Counted from the first letter of the stretch, positions 1 through 9,909 are shown. The stretch: DNA of 64,000 bases from Marinobacter adhaerens HP15 (GCF_000166295.1 NC_017506.1:3348001-3412000), one strand, 5' to 3'. The notes: a model not told the origin generated them from the sequence alone. Numbers and translations: made by a program.

Positions 1-1413
1 GATCTTCTGCCGGACGACATGGCGGAATCCCTGAAGAATCTCCAGGACCGGGTACCGCCGTTCCCGAGCAATGAAGCCCGGAGCATTATCGAAACCTCCC
101 TCGGTGCCCCGGTTTCGGACCTGTTTGCCGAATTCAGTCCGGACCCGCTTGCCTCGGCATCGGTTGCCCAGGTGCATGCAGCCACCCTGCGCAACGGCCA
201 GAAGGTAGTTGTGAAAGTTCTGCGACCGGGCATCGAGAAGGTAATCCGTCAGGATCTGGCCCTGATGTACCTGATGGCCGGCCTGCTGGAAAAATACTGG
301 TCCGAAGGCAAGCGCCTGCACCCGGTGGAAGTGGTAGCCGACTACGATTCCACCATTCACGATGAGCTGGATCTTCAGCGCGAAGCCGCCAACGCCAGCC
401 AGCTGCGCCGGAATTTCGAAAACTCCTCGCTGATCTACATTCCCTTTATCGACTGGGACTACACCCGCAAATCCGTGCTGGTGATGGAGCGGATTCACGG
501 CATCCCCATTGCCGATACTGCGGCTCTGAAGGCCGCCGGCGTCGACATGAAGGTACTGGCCGAGAAAGGCGTGGAGATTTTTTTTACCCAGGTATTCCGG
601 GACAGCTTCTTCCACGCCGACATGCATCCGGGCAACATCTTTGTGGATACGTCCAATCCCTCGGATCCCCGATATATCGCCATCGATTTCGGCATCGTCG
701 GCACCCTGGCACCGGATGACCAGAGCTATCTTGCCCGAAACCTTCTGGCCTTTTTCCGCCGGGATTATCGGCAGGTTGCGCAGCTGCATATTCAGTCCGG
801 CTGGGTACCGCCCGATACGCCAGTGAACCAGTTTGAGGCGGCCATACGTACTGTTTGCGAACCCATCTTCGAGAAGCCGTTGAAGGATATCTCGTTCGGC
901 CACTTCCTGTTGCGCCTGTTCCAGACCGCACGGCGGTTCAATATGGAAGTGCAGCCCCAGCTCGTTCTGCTGCAGAAAACCCTCCTGAACGTGGAAGGTC
1001 TGGGCCGACAGCTGTATCCGGATCTGGATTTGTGGAGCACCGCGCAACCCTACCTCGAGACCTGGATGCGCAAACGCATTGGCCCTTCGGGGCTGATCAA
1101 GTCGCTGCAGTCGCACCTTCCCTCCTGGCTGGAACAGTCGCCGGAAATGCCCCAGCTGGTGCACGATGCGCTCTTGCAACTGCGGCAGGCGGGGCCCACC
1201 GAGCCCCAGAACCGGGCAACACTGGCGTTGCTCCGGGAGCAGCAGATCCGTACCGAGCGGCGTTGGCGGCGGGCGACATTGGCGGTACTGCTCATTGCCG
1301 GCGGCTTTCTGGGCACTCAGCCCGAGAGCCGGCAGTGGATTGAAAGCGTGCCTGCCTGGAGCTGGGCCCTGTTTGCCGTCGCCGGCGGGCTCATGCTCCG
1401 GGGCAGCCGATAA
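1..1413 (+). CDS. ubiB: UbiB, atypical protein kinase/ATPase for ubiquinone biosynthesis (5' partial)
   Basis: Member of the ABC1/ADCK/UbiB family, a membrane-associated kinase-like ATPase needed for ubiquinone (CoQ) biosynthesis. The reading frame is open from base 1 (DLLPDD precedes the first ATG at 19), so the real start lies upstream. Visible are the nucleotide-loop region ASVAQVHAA, the catalytic-loop motif HADMHPGN and the metal-binding DFG in AIDFGIVG. Two hydrophobic segments close the protein (about the last 50 residues), the usual C-terminal membrane hairpin of bacterial UbiB. The N-terminal KxGQ region lies outside the window. hisI follows 27 bases later; a ubi-his-tat gene order is common in Pseudomonas and Marinobacter relatives. 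The family call is firm; the molecular substrate of UbiB is not settled in general. Confidence 0.95.
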   Translation, partial: DLLPDDMAESLKNLQDRVPPFPSNEARSIIETSLGAPVSDLFAEFSPDPLASASVAQVHAATLRNGQKVVVKVLRPGIEKVIRQDLALMYLMAGLLEKYWSEGKRLHPVEVVADYDSTIHDELDLQREAANASQLRRNFENSSLIYIPFIDWDYTRKSVLVMERIHGIPIADTAALKAAGVDMKVLAEKGVEIFFTQVFRDSFFHADMHPGNIFVDTSNPSDPRYIAIDFGIVGTLAPDDQSYLARNLLAFFRRDYRQVAQLHIQSGWVPPDTPVNQFEAAIRTVCEPIFEKPLKDISFGHFLLRLFQTARRFNMEVQPQLVLLQKTLLNVEGLGRQLYPDLDLWSTAQPYLETWMRKRIGPSGLIKSLQSHLPSWLEQSPEMPQLVHDALLQLRQAGPTEPQNRATLALLREQQIRTERRWRRATLAVLLIAGGFLGTQPESRQWIESVPAWSWALFAVAGGLMLRGSR

Positions 1414-1440
1414 CCGATAAAGATTTCAGGATTCACAAAA

Positions 1441-1857
1441 ATGCAAAATAGCTCGGATAACGTCGAGACCCCTGACTGGCTGGATGCCATTCGCTGGACA
1501 GAGGACGGCCTGGTTCCGGCCATCGCCCAGGACGCCGACACCGGCGATATCCTGATGATGGCCTGGATGAACCGCGAGTCGCTCAGGCTGACCGCCGAAG
1601 AAGGCCACGCCGTATACTGGTCGCGCTCCCGGGGCAAGCTCTGGCGCAAAGGGGAAACCTCGGGGCACCAACAGGTCATCCGGGACATTCGACTGGACTG
1701 CGACGAGGACGTCATCCTGCTGAAAGTAGAACAAAAAGGCGGCATCGCCTGCCATACTGGCAGACGCAGCTGCTTCTACCGGACTTTGAAAGACGGTCAG
1801 TGGGTCAGCGTTGACCCGGTGATCAAGGACCCCGGCACTATTTACGGCAGCAACTGA
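1441..1857 (+). CDS. hisI: Phosphoribosyl-AMP cyclohydrolase
   Basis: Opens the adenine ring of phosphoribosyl-AMP, the third step of histidine synthesis, in the cytosol. The 138-residue protein matches stand-alone HisI in length. It carries the motif [19 protein letters not shown], the acidic metal-site stretch DCDEDV, and the zinc-binding [11 protein letters not shown] near the C-terminus. In enterobacteria this domain is fused to HisE; here the two are separate adjacent genes, with 12 bases between them. The ATG at 1441 is preceded by a weak AGGA. It probably shares a transcript with ubiB upstream and hisE downstream. Confidence 0.96.
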   Translation: MQNSSDNVETPDWLDAIRWTEDGLVPAIAQDADTGDILMMAWMNRESLRLTAEEGHAVYWSRSRGKLWRKGETSGHQQVIRDIRLDCDEDVILLKVEQKGGIACHTGRRSCFYRTLKDGQWVSVDPVIKDPGTIYGSN

Positions 1858-1869
1858 GGAGCACGGACT

Positions 1870-2199
1870 GTGAGCGATGTATTGGAAAACCTGGCGAGGG
1901 TTCTGGAGGCCAGGAAAGAGGCAGACCCGGAAACCTCCTATGTAGCCAGCCTCCACGCCAAGGGCCTGAACAAGATCCTGGAAAAAGTGGGGGAAGAGTG
2001 CACGGAAACCCTGCTGGCAGCCAAGGACGCAGAGCATTCCGGGGAAACCCGGGACGTGGTCTATGAAACCGCCGACCTCTGGTTCCACAGCATGGTCATG
2101 CTGTCGAGACTGGGCCTTGGCCCGAAGGACATCCTGGACGAACTGGCCAGCCGGTTCGATCTGTCAGGCCTGGAAGAAAAAGCGTCGAGGAACAAGTGA
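1870..2199 (+). CDS. hisE: Phosphoribosyl-ATP pyrophosphatase
   Basis: Hydrolyses phosphoribosyl-ATP to phosphoribosyl-AMP and pyrophosphate, the second histidine step, giving the substrate of the HisI encoded just before it. The 109-residue all-helical protein shows the MazG/HisE-type metal-binding pattern, with KVGEECTE and a second acidic helix containing ETADLWFH. Translation starts at a GTG (1870) with GAGGAG about 8 bases upstream; no ATG fits the family N-terminus better. It lies between hisI and tatA, with an 88-base gap before tatA that could hold a separate tat promoter. Confidence 0.95.
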   Translation: MSDVLENLARVLEARKEADPETSYVASLHAKGLNKILEKVGEECTETLLAAKDAEHSGETRDVVYETADLWFHSMVMLSRLGLGPKDILDELASRFDLSGLEEKASRNK

Positions 2200-2287
2200 G
2201 CGGTAATACCTCTAAAGGGGTTTCCGCGTAACGGTTCTGGTAACGTACAATGTCATTGAACAGAAACATTAAAATGAGGACCCCGTA

Positions 2288-2527
2288 ATGGGTATCAGCA
2301 TCTGGCAGTTACTTATCGTACTCGGCATTGTCATTCTGTTGTTCGGAACCAAGAAGCTTCGCAACATCGGCAGCGACCTCGGTGGTGCCATTCGCGGCTT
2401 CAAGAAGTCCATGAGCGATGAGGACTCCAAGGCCGAGAACCAGGAATCCCTGGAAGGCAAGGAAGGGGAGCAGCCACAGCAACAAGCGGCGGCCGAAGAC
2501 AAGCCCCGGGACAAGTCCCACAGCTGA
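2288..2527 (+). CDS. tatA: Twin-arginine translocase subunit TatA
   Basis: Pore-forming subunit of the Tat system, which exports folded proteins across the inner membrane. The 79-residue protein has one N-terminal membrane helix (about residues 4-21), the FGTKKLR hinge that follows it in TatA proteins, an amphipathic helix and a charged, Gln/Glu-rich tail ending [14 protein letters not shown] precedes the ATG. It begins a tatA-tatB-tatC operon; tatB starts 11 bases after its stop. Confidence 0.96.
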   Translation: MGISIWQLLIVLGIVILLFGTKKLRNIGSDLGGAIRGFKKSMSDEDSKAENQESLEGKEGEQPQQQAAAEDKPRDKSHS

Positions 2528-2538
2528 GACCAGGCTGA

Positions 2539-3012
2539 ATGTTCGATATCGGCTTTCTTGAGCTGCTGATCTGCGGCGTCATAGCGCTATTGGTACTCGG
2601 CCCCGAGCGCCTGCCTGCGGCCGCCCGTGCGGCTGGCCGCTGGGTGGGTGGTGCACGGCGCATGGTTGGCCAGTTCACCTCGGAACTGGACCGGGAGCTA
2701 AAAGCCGGCGAACTCCGCGACGAGCTTCGCAAGGCAGGAGATGTTGGCCTCGACGACGTTCAGAAAACCGTGCGCGGCGCCCTGGACGAAGCCAGGAAAT
2801 ACGAGCACATGATCCTGCCCGAGAACGAGACCCAGAAGCCAAGGCCTGCACCTGCGACACGGCGGGTATCCGGCCAGCCAAAGGCCTCCGAGGCTCCAGC
2901 GCAGGATCAGCCCGATGCTGGTAGCTCCTCGCAGACGCCAGATTCCGGCTCTGACGGAAACGAACAACCCAAACGCGAAACCCCGCAAAGTCCGCCGGAT
3001 AATCGTTCATGA
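2539..3012 (+). CDS. tatB: Twin-arginine translocase subunit TatB
   Basis: Part of the TatBC receptor that binds twin-arginine signal peptides. The 157-residue protein starts MFDIGFLELL with the conserved acidic residue in the membrane helix, followed by the LGPERLP hinge that separates TatB from TatA. An amphipathic helix and a long Pro/Ser/Asp-rich tail follow. Its stop overlaps the tatC start by four bases (ATGA), indicating translational coupling. Confidence 0.95.
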   Translation: MFDIGFLELLICGVIALLVLGPERLPAAARAAGRWVGGARRMVGQFTSELDRELKAGELRDELRKAGDVGLDDVQKTVRGALDEARKYEHMILPENETQKPRPAPATRRVSGQPKASEAPAQDQPDAGSSSQTPDSGSDGNEQPKRETPQSPPDNRS

Positions 3013-3794
3013 ATGCAAAACCCGACGGCAACCAGCTGCCTCCGGAGCAGCAGGAAATGCCACTGATCGAGCATCTGCTCGAACTGCGTAATCGCCTTCT
3101 GAAAATGGTTCTTGCGGTGCTGGTCTGCTTCGCTGCCATTTATCCGTTTGCCAACGAACTTTACCTGTGGCTGTCGGAGCCCATCCGTTCCCTGTTGCCC
3201 GTTGGCCAGACCATGATCGCAACGGATGTTACCTCGCCCTTCTTCGCACCGCTGAAGCTGGCCCTGGTTCTGGCTGTGTTCGCTGCCATTCCGATCATTC
3301 TCTACCAGCTCTGGAGCTTTATTGCCCCGGGCCTCTACGCCCACGAAAAACGCCTGGCCTTTCCGCTGCTGTTTACCTCGGTCATCCTGTTTTACGCGGG
3401 CGCGGCGTTTGCCTATTACGTGGTTTTCCCGCTGGTGTTCGGCTTCTTTACTGCGATAGGCCCCGAAGGCATCGTCGAACTTCCGGACATCACCAGCTAC
3501 CTCAATTTTGTACTCAAGATGTTCTTCGCCTTCGGTGTGGCCTTCGAAATTCCGATCGCCACGGTGCTGTTGATCCTCACCGGCGCCACCACACCCGCCG
3601 ATCTTGCAGCCAAGCGCCCCTACGTGGTGGTGGGCTGTTTCATCATCGGCATGCTGCTGACGCCGCCGGATATTATTTCCCAGACCCTTCTCGCGGTTCC
3701 CATGTGGATCCTGTTCGAGGTCGGTATCCTGTTCGGGCGGCTGGCAAAACGGGAAGTCGCAGACCCGGAAAGCGATGAGCCCGCCGGCGAATGA
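3009..3794 (+). CDS. tatC: Twin-arginine translocase subunit TatC
   Basis: Polytopic core of the Tat translocase and primary binding site for the signal peptide. The 261-residue protein has six membrane segments and the conserved cytoplasmic N-terminal motif PLIEHLLELRNRLL, in which the Glu is involved in twin-arginine recognition in characterised TatC. The start overlaps the tatB stop, and the stop overlaps the rsmE start, each by four bases. The C-terminal tail is short and acidic. Confidence 0.96.
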   Translation: MNAKPDGNQLPPEQQEMPLIEHLLELRNRLLKMVLAVLVCFAAIYPFANELYLWLSEPIRSLLPVGQTMIATDVTSPFFAPLKLALVLAVFAAIPIILYQLWSFIAPGLYAHEKRLAFPLLFTSVILFYAGAAFAYYVVFPLVFGFFTAIGPEGIVELPDITSYLNFVLKMFFAFGVAFEIPIATVLLILTGATTPADLAAKRPYVVVGCFIIGMLLTPPDIISQTLLAVPMWILFEVGILFGRLAKREVADPESDEPAGE

Positions 3795-4510
3795 ATCTGG
3801 CGTTACTGTTTGACGAGGATTTCGTGGCAACTGACCGTGCCGTTCTGCGCGGTCGACGCCTGGCGCACCTGCAGTCCGTGATCAAAGTGGTTGCTGGCGA
3901 CACCGTGCCGGTCGGCCGCGCGGATGGCCAGTTGGGAACCGGCGAAGTTATCCGGCTTACCGATAACGAGGCGGAGCTGCGGGTGACGCTGAATCAGGAT
4001 CCGCCGCTGCCTCTGCCGCTCACCCTGATACTCGCCATGCCCCGGCCCAAGATGTTCCGTCGCATCCTGCAAACCTGCGCTGCCCTCGGCGTGAAGGACC
4101 TCTGGCTGATCAACAGCTACAAGGTGGAGAAAAGCTTCTGGCAGACGCCGTGGCTCTCAGACGAACAACTTCGGGAGAACCTGACGCTGGGGCTGGAACA
4201 GGCAAAAGATACCCTGATGCCACAGGTGCATATCCGCAAGCTGTTCAAACCCTTCGTGGAAGATGAGTTGCCGGCGCTATTGGCGGATAAACGAGCCCTG
4301 GTAGCGCATCCAGGCACAAGCACCCCCTGCCCTGTGCACCTCAACCAGCCGACCGTGCTCTGCATTGGCCCGGAGGGTGGCTTCACGGCTTACGAAGTGG
4401 GCAAACTGGAAGAAGCCGGCTGCCAGAGCGTGCATCTCGGCCCCCGTATTCTGCGGGTCGAAACCGCGGTACCGGTACTGGTGAGTCGGTTGTTCGACGC
4501 CTGCCTCTAG
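3791..4510 (+). CDS. rsmE: 16S rRNA (uracil-1498-N3)-methyltransferase
   Basis: SPOUT-class methyltransferase that methylates U1498 of 16S rRNA in the 30S subunit, using S-adenosylmethionine. The 239-residue protein carries the family signature GPEGGFTAYE and the C-terminal knot motif LGPRILRVETA. It starts inside the last codons of tatC (ATGA overlap), so it is probably read from the tat transcript although it is functionally unrelated. The downstream gene converges 13 bases away. Confidence 0.94.
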   Translation: MNLALLFDEDFVATDRAVLRGRRLAHLQSVIKVVAGDTVPVGRADGQLGTGEVIRLTDNEAELRVTLNQDPPLPLPLTLILAMPRPKMFRRILQTCAALGVKDLWLINSYKVEKSFWQTPWLSDEQLRENLTLGLEQAKDTLMPQVHIRKLFKPFVEDELPALLADKRALVAHPGTSTPCPVHLNQPTVLCIGPEGGFTAYEVGKLEEAGCQSVHLGPRILRVETAVPVLVSRLFDACL

Positions 4511-4523
4511 AGCCCCGGTCTTC

Positions 4524-5438
4524 TCAGGCCTTTCTCGCCTGCCACCATCGCGTCAGTGGCGTGACAATGGCCACCAGTAGCGCACCTGCCAGCACACCGA
4601 ACAGGCCATTGGCCACCGTTGGTACGAGCACACCAGCCACACCACTGAAACCCTCGGCAAAGTGATGAATAGCGTCGTATACCGGCGTCAGTCCGTGGGT
4701 AAGAATGCCACCGCCCACCAGAAACATCGCCAGAGTGCCCAGAATGGAGAGCGTCTTCATCAGATAGGGGGCCAGCCAGAGAATGCCTGACCCCAATTGC
4801 TGGAGCACCGGGTTCTCTTGCTGGCTGAGGTAGAGACCGCCGTCGTCCAGTTTCACGATCCCCGCCACCAGACCGTAAACACAGACCGTGATGAGGATGG
4901 CGACCACCGCCAGCACCATGAACTGCATGCCGATGGTCTGGGTCGTTACCGTTCCAAGGGTAATGGCAATGATCTCGGCAGACAGAATGAAGTCGGTGCG
5001 GATGGCGCCTTTGATCTTGTCTTTCTCGATCGCCCGCAAGTCGACGTCCGGGCTCTTCAGGGCTTCACGCAGCTCGCCTTTGCGCTTCTGGTCCTGCTCC
5101 CGGTGCAAAAACTTGTGCACCAGCTTCTCGAAGCCCTCAAAGCAAAGGAATGCACCGCCGAGCATCAGCAGAGGCGTTACCAGCCAGGGCATGAAAAAAC
5201 TGATCGCAAGGGCCGCCGGCACCAGGATGGCCTTATTGATCATGGAGCCGCGGGCAACCGCGAGGACCACTGGCAGTTCCCGGGCAGGCTTTACACCGGT
5301 CACCTGCTGGGCATTGAGCGCCAGATCATCCCCCAGAACACCTGCGGTTTTCTTGGTGGCGGCTTTTGTCATCAGGGCAACATCGTCCAGAACGGTGGCG
5401 ATGTCATCGATCAGAACCAGAAGGCTGCTTCCTGCCAT
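4524..5438 (-). CDS. DUF808 inner-membrane protein (YedI-like)
   Basis: Member of the DUF808/YedI family of integral membrane proteins with no established function. The 304-residue protein starts MAGSSLLVLIDDIATVLDDVA, which is typical of the family, and has about six hydrophobic segments separated by a charged cytoplasmic stretch (EQDQKRKGELREALK). It begins 19 bases after the stop of ubiI with AAGGA ahead of the ATG, so it is likely the last gene of the ygfB-pepP-ubiH-ubiI operon. Nothing in the sequence points to a transported substrate. Confidence 0.88.
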   Translation of the reverse strand: MAGSSLLVLIDDIATVLDDVALMTKAATKKTAGVLGDDLALNAQQVTGVKPARELPVVLAVARGSMINKAILVPAALAISFFMPWLVTPLLMLGGAFLCFEGFEKLVHKFLHREQDQKRKGELREALKSPDVDLRAIEKDKIKGAIRTDFILSAEIIAITLGTVTTQTIGMQFMVLAVVAILITVCVYGLVAGIVKLDDGGLYLSQQENPVLQQLGSGILWLAPYLMKTLSILGTLAMFLVGGGILTHGLTPVYDAIHHFAEGFSGVAGVLVPTVANGLFGVLAGALLVAIVTPLTRWWQARKA

Positions 5439-5457
5439 TGGACAATTCCTTTTTTAT

Positions 5458-6681
5458 TCAGCCGTTAAGCCCCATGGCCTCGGCAGCTATACGATTTTTC
5501 ACCGGCCCCATCTGGTTGAGCCAGCGCAGGCCGGTATTTCGCAGCCAGCGGACCGGCAGCTCATCACGGCCGAACAGCTGCTTGAAGCCCTCCATGGCGG
5601 CCATCATGGCGAGATTCTCGCCTTTCCGGCGGCGCTGATAGCGCGCCAGAACCAGCTCATTGGCTGGACTCTGGCCCGCCTTTTTGGCTCGCGAAAGCTC
5701 ATCGAGCAGAGCCCGTACATCTCCGTAGCCAAGGTTGGCACCCTGTCCCGCCAGCGGATGGATGGTATGGGCCGCATCGCCGACGAGGGCAAAACCGGGG
5801 GCAATGTAGTCCTTCGCGTGGCGCTGTCGAAGCGGAAAGGCGAAGCGACCGGAAATGGACTCCACCGATCCCAGCTCGCGCTCAATCGCACGCTCAAGTT
5901 CAGCGGCAAAGTCGGTGTCGTCCAAAGCCATCAGACGCCGCGCTTCCCCGGTATCCTGCGACCAGACAATGGAACAGAAATGCTCATCTCCGGACTCTGG
6001 CAGCAAGGGCAAAAATGCCAGCGGCCCGGTCGTCGAAAATCGCTGCCACGCGGTGAAACGGTGACTCTGGCTGGTTTTCACCGTGCATACGATTGCCTGC
6101 TGGTCGTAGTCCCACTCACGCGTTGGCAGGCCAACCCAGTGGCGCAGACGGGAATTGGCACCGTCACACCCTACCAGTAGCCCCGCCGACAGGGATCGAC
6201 CATCCTCCAGCTCAACCGTATAAGTTCCAGACAACCGTTTACAACCAGTAATCCTTGCGCCATCAATCAGTTCGACCGGACTTTGTTCCAGGGCCCTGAA
6301 CAGTGATCGCACGATGCTGCGGTTCTCGACAATCGTTCCGAGAGCCCGCGCCTGAAGCTCGGCGGCCTCGAACTGTATACGCCCCGTGCCGTCGCCATCC
6401 CAGACCGTCATGGTCTGGTAAGGACAGTGCCGACCGGCGGTCACCTCGGACCAGACTCCGAGTTGCTCCAGCAATTGCTGGCTCGCCACCGAAATGGCAC
6501 TGACCCGAGGTTCAAAATCGGCAACGGTGGTGGCGGAGTCCGGCGCCTCAACCAGAGACTCATGGCCGGAACCTTCCACCAGCCCCACATGCCAACCCTG
6601 TTGTGACAGCCCGAGAGCCAGGGCGGAACCGATCATGCCACCGCCAGCCACAAGAATATCGAACGTTTGCGCCTCACTCAT
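5458..6681 (-). CDS. ubiI: UbiI-type FAD-dependent 2-octaprenylphenol hydroxylase (UbiH/UbiF/VisC family)
   Basis: Flavoprotein monooxygenase that hydroxylates the polyprenylphenol ring in ubiquinone synthesis. The 407-residue protein has the N-terminal Rossmann motif GGGMIGSALALGL, a central GCDGANSRLR motif and the FAD/substrate motif VGDAAHTIHPLAGQG. The GD (not GN) form of this last motif and the position after ubiH match UbiI/VisC of E. coli. The start lies eight bases inside the end of ubiH, implying coupled translation. UbiF-type activity cannot be excluded from sequence alone. Confidence 0.88.
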   Translation of the reverse strand: MSEAQTFDILVAGGGMIGSALALGLSQQGWHVGLVEGSGHESLVEAPDSATTVADFEPRVSAISVASQQLLEQLGVWSEVTAGRHCPYQTMTVWDGDGTGRIQFEAAELQARALGTIVENRSIVRSLFRALEQSPVELIDGARITGCKRLSGTYTVELEDGRSLSAGLLVGCDGANSRLRHWVGLPTREWDYDQQAIVCTVKTSQSHRFTAWQRFSTTGPLAFLPLLPESGDEHFCSIVWSQDTGEARRLMALDDTDFAAELERAIERELGSVESISGRFAFPLRQRHAKDYIAPGFALVGDAAHTIHPLAGQGANLGYGDVRALLDELSRAKKAGQSPANELVLARYQRRRKGENLAMMAAMEGFKQLFGRDELPVRWLRNTGLRWLNQMGPVKNRIAAEAMGLNG

Positions 6682-7957
6682 TAGCCGGCGCCTCCCGGTT
6701 CAGGTTTCCGGGCCGCTCAATCATGGCCCGTCGGCCGCCCAGGCCCATGGCCTTGCGGGCAAACCAGCGTTTTGCCCCAGGCAACAGATCAAGACCCACC
6801 AGGCCGGCATCGCGGGCCGCCGCAACCGGCAGCATGGAATGCCCGAACAAACGGACAAGCGAATCGGAGAAGCGCACCGTCTGTTGCCAGTCTTCCCGAT
6901 GCAGTGCCTGGTAGCGCTTCAGGACCTCGATATCGCCAATCGACCTGCCCTGCTCTTCAGCCAGGCGAAACTGTTCGACCAGCGTCATGAGACCTCTCAG
7001 CGCGAGATTGAAGCCCTGCCCGGCGACCGGATGCAGGGCATGGGCCGCATTGCCCACAAGGGCAACCCCGGGGCGCACCGGCTCGTCTACCGTCGTCAGG
7101 GTCAGCGGGTAATGGTGACAGGTGCCGATGCGGGTAAACCGGCCCAGACGCCAGCCAAACCGGTCCTGAAGCCAACGACATTTCTCGTCGTCGGGCAGCG
7201 CCAGAACCTGCTGCAGAACCTCATCGGATAGCGTCCAGACCAGTGCCGACTGATGTCCGGCTCTGGTCGGTGATCCATGGGGCAGGAGAGCCATGGGACC
7301 GGCATCGGTAAATCGTTCAAAGGCAGTGAATCCATGGCTGTCACTGGTGGAGACATTAGCGATCAGAGCATTCTGGCCATAGCTGTGACGATCCGGCCGG
7401 AACCCGAGCCTTTCCCGCAGACCGGAACGACCGCCATCTGCAACGACGAGGCAACGGGCCGTCAGTTCCGCGGTCTCTTCACCCTCTTCTGAGAGCTGAA
7501 CACGGACGCCGCCGGGAATGGGCGTCATGTCCGTTACTTCTGCCGGCGCCCGCCACTGGACGTTGGTATCCAGAAGCTCACGCATCAGACACAGCCCCAT
7601 CCAGCGATTGTCAGCCACGTACCCGAGCGCCGCCTGGCCATGCTCGGCAGCATGCAACCGTGTGGCGCCGAAATGGCCCCGATCTGAAACATGGATATGT
7701 TCGATGGGTGTGGCATGTTCGGCCAGCCTTTGCCACAGCCCCAGCTCCTCAAAGATTAACCGGGAGCCCCACGCCAGTGCGGTTGAACGGGCATCGTAAC
7801 TCGGCTGGTAACTCTCGGGCAGGGCGTCGGGCGAGAGCGGGAAGGCCTCGACCACGGTCACGCGCAGTGACGGCACCATCCGTGCCAGCGCCAGAGCCAG
7901 GGTCGCTCCGGCGAGGCCACCGCCGGCAATGATCAGATCGGTATCAGGCTTGGTCAC
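6674..7957 (-). CDS. ubiH: 2-octaprenyl-6-methoxyphenol hydroxylase
   Basis: Class A flavoprotein monooxygenase of the ubiquinone pathway. The 427-residue protein begins with a dinucleotide-binding motif (GGGLAGATLALALA) and has VVADGGRSGLRERLG in the centre. Its late FAD motif reads VGNAAHALHPVAGQG; the Asn in place of the usual Asp is also found in E. coli UbiH, which supports UbiH over the paralogue downstream. Six bases separate it from pepP, giving the E. coli-like order pepP-ubiH-ubiI. Confidence 0.9.
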   Translation of the reverse strand: MTKPDTDLIIAGGGLAGATLALALARMVPSLRVTVVEAFPLSPDALPESYQPSYDARSTALAWGSRLIFEELGLWQRLAEHATPIEHIHVSDRGHFGATRLHAAEHGQAALGYVADNRWMGLCLMRELLDTNVQWRAPAEVTDMTPIPGGVRVQLSEEGEETAELTARCLVVADGGRSGLRERLGFRPDRHSYGQNALIANVSTSDSHGFTAFERFTDAGPMALLPHGSPTRAGHQSALVWTLSDEVLQQVLALPDDEKCRWLQDRFGWRLGRFTRIGTCHHYPLTLTTVDEPVRPGVALVGNAAHALHPVAGQGFNLALRGLMTLVEQFRLAEEQGRSIGDIEVLKRYQALHREDWQQTVRFSDSLVRLFGHSMLPVAAARDAGLVGLDLLPGAKRWFARKAMGLGGRRAMIERPGNLNREAPANE

Positions 7958-7963
7958 AGGCTG

Positions 7964-9283
7964 TCAGTCCGCCATCAGGGCTTCGATTTCGGCAATGGTT
8001 TTCGGCACCGCTTCGGTCAGGACCCGGCAGCCGTCTTTGGTCACCACCACATCGTCTTCGATGCGTATGCCAATGCCGCGCCATTTCTCATCCACGTCGG
8101 TGTTATCCGGCGCAATGTAGAGGCCTGGCTCGACGGTCAGGGCCATGCCGGGTTCCAGCTGGCGCCAGGCGTCACCGACCTTGTAATCGCCGACGTCGTG
8201 TACATCCAGCCCCAGCCAGTGGCCGGTTCGGTGCATGAAAAAGGGCTTGTAGGTTTCGTTGGCAATGGCATCTTCCAGGGTGCCGGACAACAGCCCCAGA
8301 TCAATCAGGCCCTGGGTCAGTACTTCCAGCGCAGCCTCATGGGGCCGGTTCCAGTGATTTTCAGGCGAGACCGCCTCGATGGCCCGATACTGCGCCGCCA
8401 GCACCACCTCGTAGAGGGCCCGCTGTTCATTGCTGAACTTTCCACTGACCGGGAAGGTGCGCGTTATGTCGGAGGCGTAGCACTGGTATTCACAGCCGGC
8501 ATCAATCAGCACCAGATCGCCGTCCTTCAGCGGTGCACTGTTCTCGATGTAATGCAGGATGCAGCCATTGGCGCCCCCGCCCACGATGGAGGGATAGGCC
8601 GTAGACCGTGCGCCATGCTCCATAAAGGTGTGGATAAGCTCGGCCTCGAGGTTGTACTCGAAGCCGCCCTTGCGGGCCCGTTTCATGGCCCGGCAATGGG
8701 CCTCGGCACTGATCTGGCCGGCCTTGGCCATGATCTTGATCTCATTGGCGCTCTTGTATAGCCGCAGATCATGAAGCAGGTGCTCCAGGGCTACGAACTC
8801 GCCCGGCGGATGGGCGCCGCTGCGAACCTTGCTGCGAATCATCTTCACCCAGTCCATGACACGGGCGTCAAAATGATCATCCTTGCCGAGGGGATAATAC
8901 ACTCGGCTGCGACCCTCGATCATGCCCGGCAGGATATCGTCGATGTCTGCAATCGGAAACGCATCGTCCAGGCCGTAGCGTTCGATGGCGCCTTCCGGGC
9001 CAACCAGGAAACCGTCCCAGAGCTCCTTCTGCGGATTGCGCTCTTTGCAGAACAGTACCGATTCCCCGTGTTCACGGCCCGGGATCAGCGCCAGGACGGC
9101 CTCCGGCTCACCAAAACCGGACAGGTAATGAAAATCGCTGTCCTGGCGGAACGGATGCAGCACGTCCCGATTACGAACGCGCTCCGGGGCGGCCGGAATA
9201 ATCGCAATGCTGTCTGGCGCCATACGCTCCATCAGCTTGCGACGGCGCTCGGCAAACTCCTTTACGGGAATCATGGAGTTCAT
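7964..9283 (-). CDS. pepP: Xaa-Pro aminopeptidase P
   Basis: Removes N-terminal residues preceding proline; cytosolic dimetal (Mn) enzyme of the pita-bread fold. The 439-residue protein shows the metal-ligand set in order: DAGCEYQCYASDITR (two Asp), the His in HRTGHWLGLDVHD, the Glu in TVEPGLY and the Glu in IRIEDDVVV. Length matches E. coli PepP. AGGAGAG stands just upstream of the ATG at 9283. It is the second gene of the ygfB operon. Confidence 0.95.
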   Translation of the reverse strand: MNSMIPVKEFAERRRKLMERMAPDSIAIIPAAPERVRNRDVLHPFRQDSDFHYLSGFGEPEAVLALIPGREHGESVLFCKERNPQKELWDGFLVGPEGAIERYGLDDAFPIADIDDILPGMIEGRSRVYYPLGKDDHFDARVMDWVKMIRSKVRSGAHPPGEFVALEHLLHDLRLYKSANEIKIMAKAGQISAEAHCRAMKRARKGGFEYNLEAELIHTFMEHGARSTAYPSIVGGGANGCILHYIENSAPLKDGDLVLIDAGCEYQCYASDITRTFPVSGKFSNEQRALYEVVLAAQYRAIEAVSPENHWNRPHEAALEVLTQGLIDLGLLSGTLEDAIANETYKPFFMHRTGHWLGLDVHDVGDYKVGDAWRQLEPGMALTVEPGLYIAPDNTDVDEKWRGIGIRIEDDVVVTKDGCRVLTEAVPKTIAEIEALMAD

Positions 9284-9309
9284 AGTCTCTCCTGCAATCA
9301 GGACCCGGC

Positions 9310-9909
9310 TCAGTGCAGGGTCGGCGAATCAGACTTCGGTGGTTCAGGGGCGTTGAATTCAGTGAACACGGCGAGCGCCCCCAGCCGGATGTATTCGGTA
9401 ATCTCCAGCAACTGCTGCTCGCTTTCGTCGTCCGCTTCTTCCTCTTCGGATAGCTGGCTGATGGCCACCATATCCTCGATCAGCTCCCGGATCTCGTCCG
9501 GCGCCTGGCCGAGTGACTCGCCGGCCGAAAGTGCCATACCCTCGAGAAATCCCCGCACCCAGGAAACCAGGGCTTCCAGCCGCTGCTCAATGGCATAGTC
9601 GTCATCCGGCAGTAAAGGATGGAAACTCATGTCTGCTGATTTCAAGAGCTCGAGGGTCTGTTCATAGGCTTTGTTCATGAACGGAGCGAGATCATCGGAC
9701 TCTTCGGCCGCGTTCTCGGCCAGCCCCATGTGTTCACACACCATCGCCAGCCACTCCGGCTCTTCGATACGCGATCCGGCCGCCAGGCGACCACAGAGCG
9801 CGCCGTGCAATTCGGATGGGTGGCTGAATGCCTTGTGAGCTGTAAAAACGTTGGCCCAGCGCTCGAATTCTGCGGCGCGGGCAGCACCGGAAGTGTCGGT
9901 TTCTGACAT
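9310..9909 (-). CDS. UPF0149/YgfB family protein
   Basis: Small acidic helical protein of the UPF0149 (YecA/YgfB) family. The 199-residue sequence has the family features HGALCGRLAAG near the N-terminus and WVRGFLEGMALS in the middle, with a very acidic segment (SEEEEADDES). In E. coli ygfB sits directly upstream of pepP exactly as here. In Pseudomonas, YgfB has been linked to control of ampDh3 expression, but nothing in this window tests that role. It is the first gene of the reverse operon, and its promoter should lie in 9910-10000. Confidence 0.88.
   Translation of the reverse strand: MSETDTSGAARAAEFERWANVFTAHKAFSHPSELHGALCGRLAAGSRIEEPEWLAMVCEHMGLAENAAEESDDLAPFMNKAYEQTLELLKSADMSFHPLLPDDDYAIEQRLEALVSWVRGFLEGMALSAGESLGQAPDEIRELIEDMVAISQLSEEEEADDESEQQLLEITEYIRLGALAVFTEFNAPEPPKSDSPTLH

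Noticed and set aside
4797..6180. Plus-strand open frames across DUF808 and ubiI
   Set aside because: Basic, low-complexity translations antisense to clear genes; no start signals.
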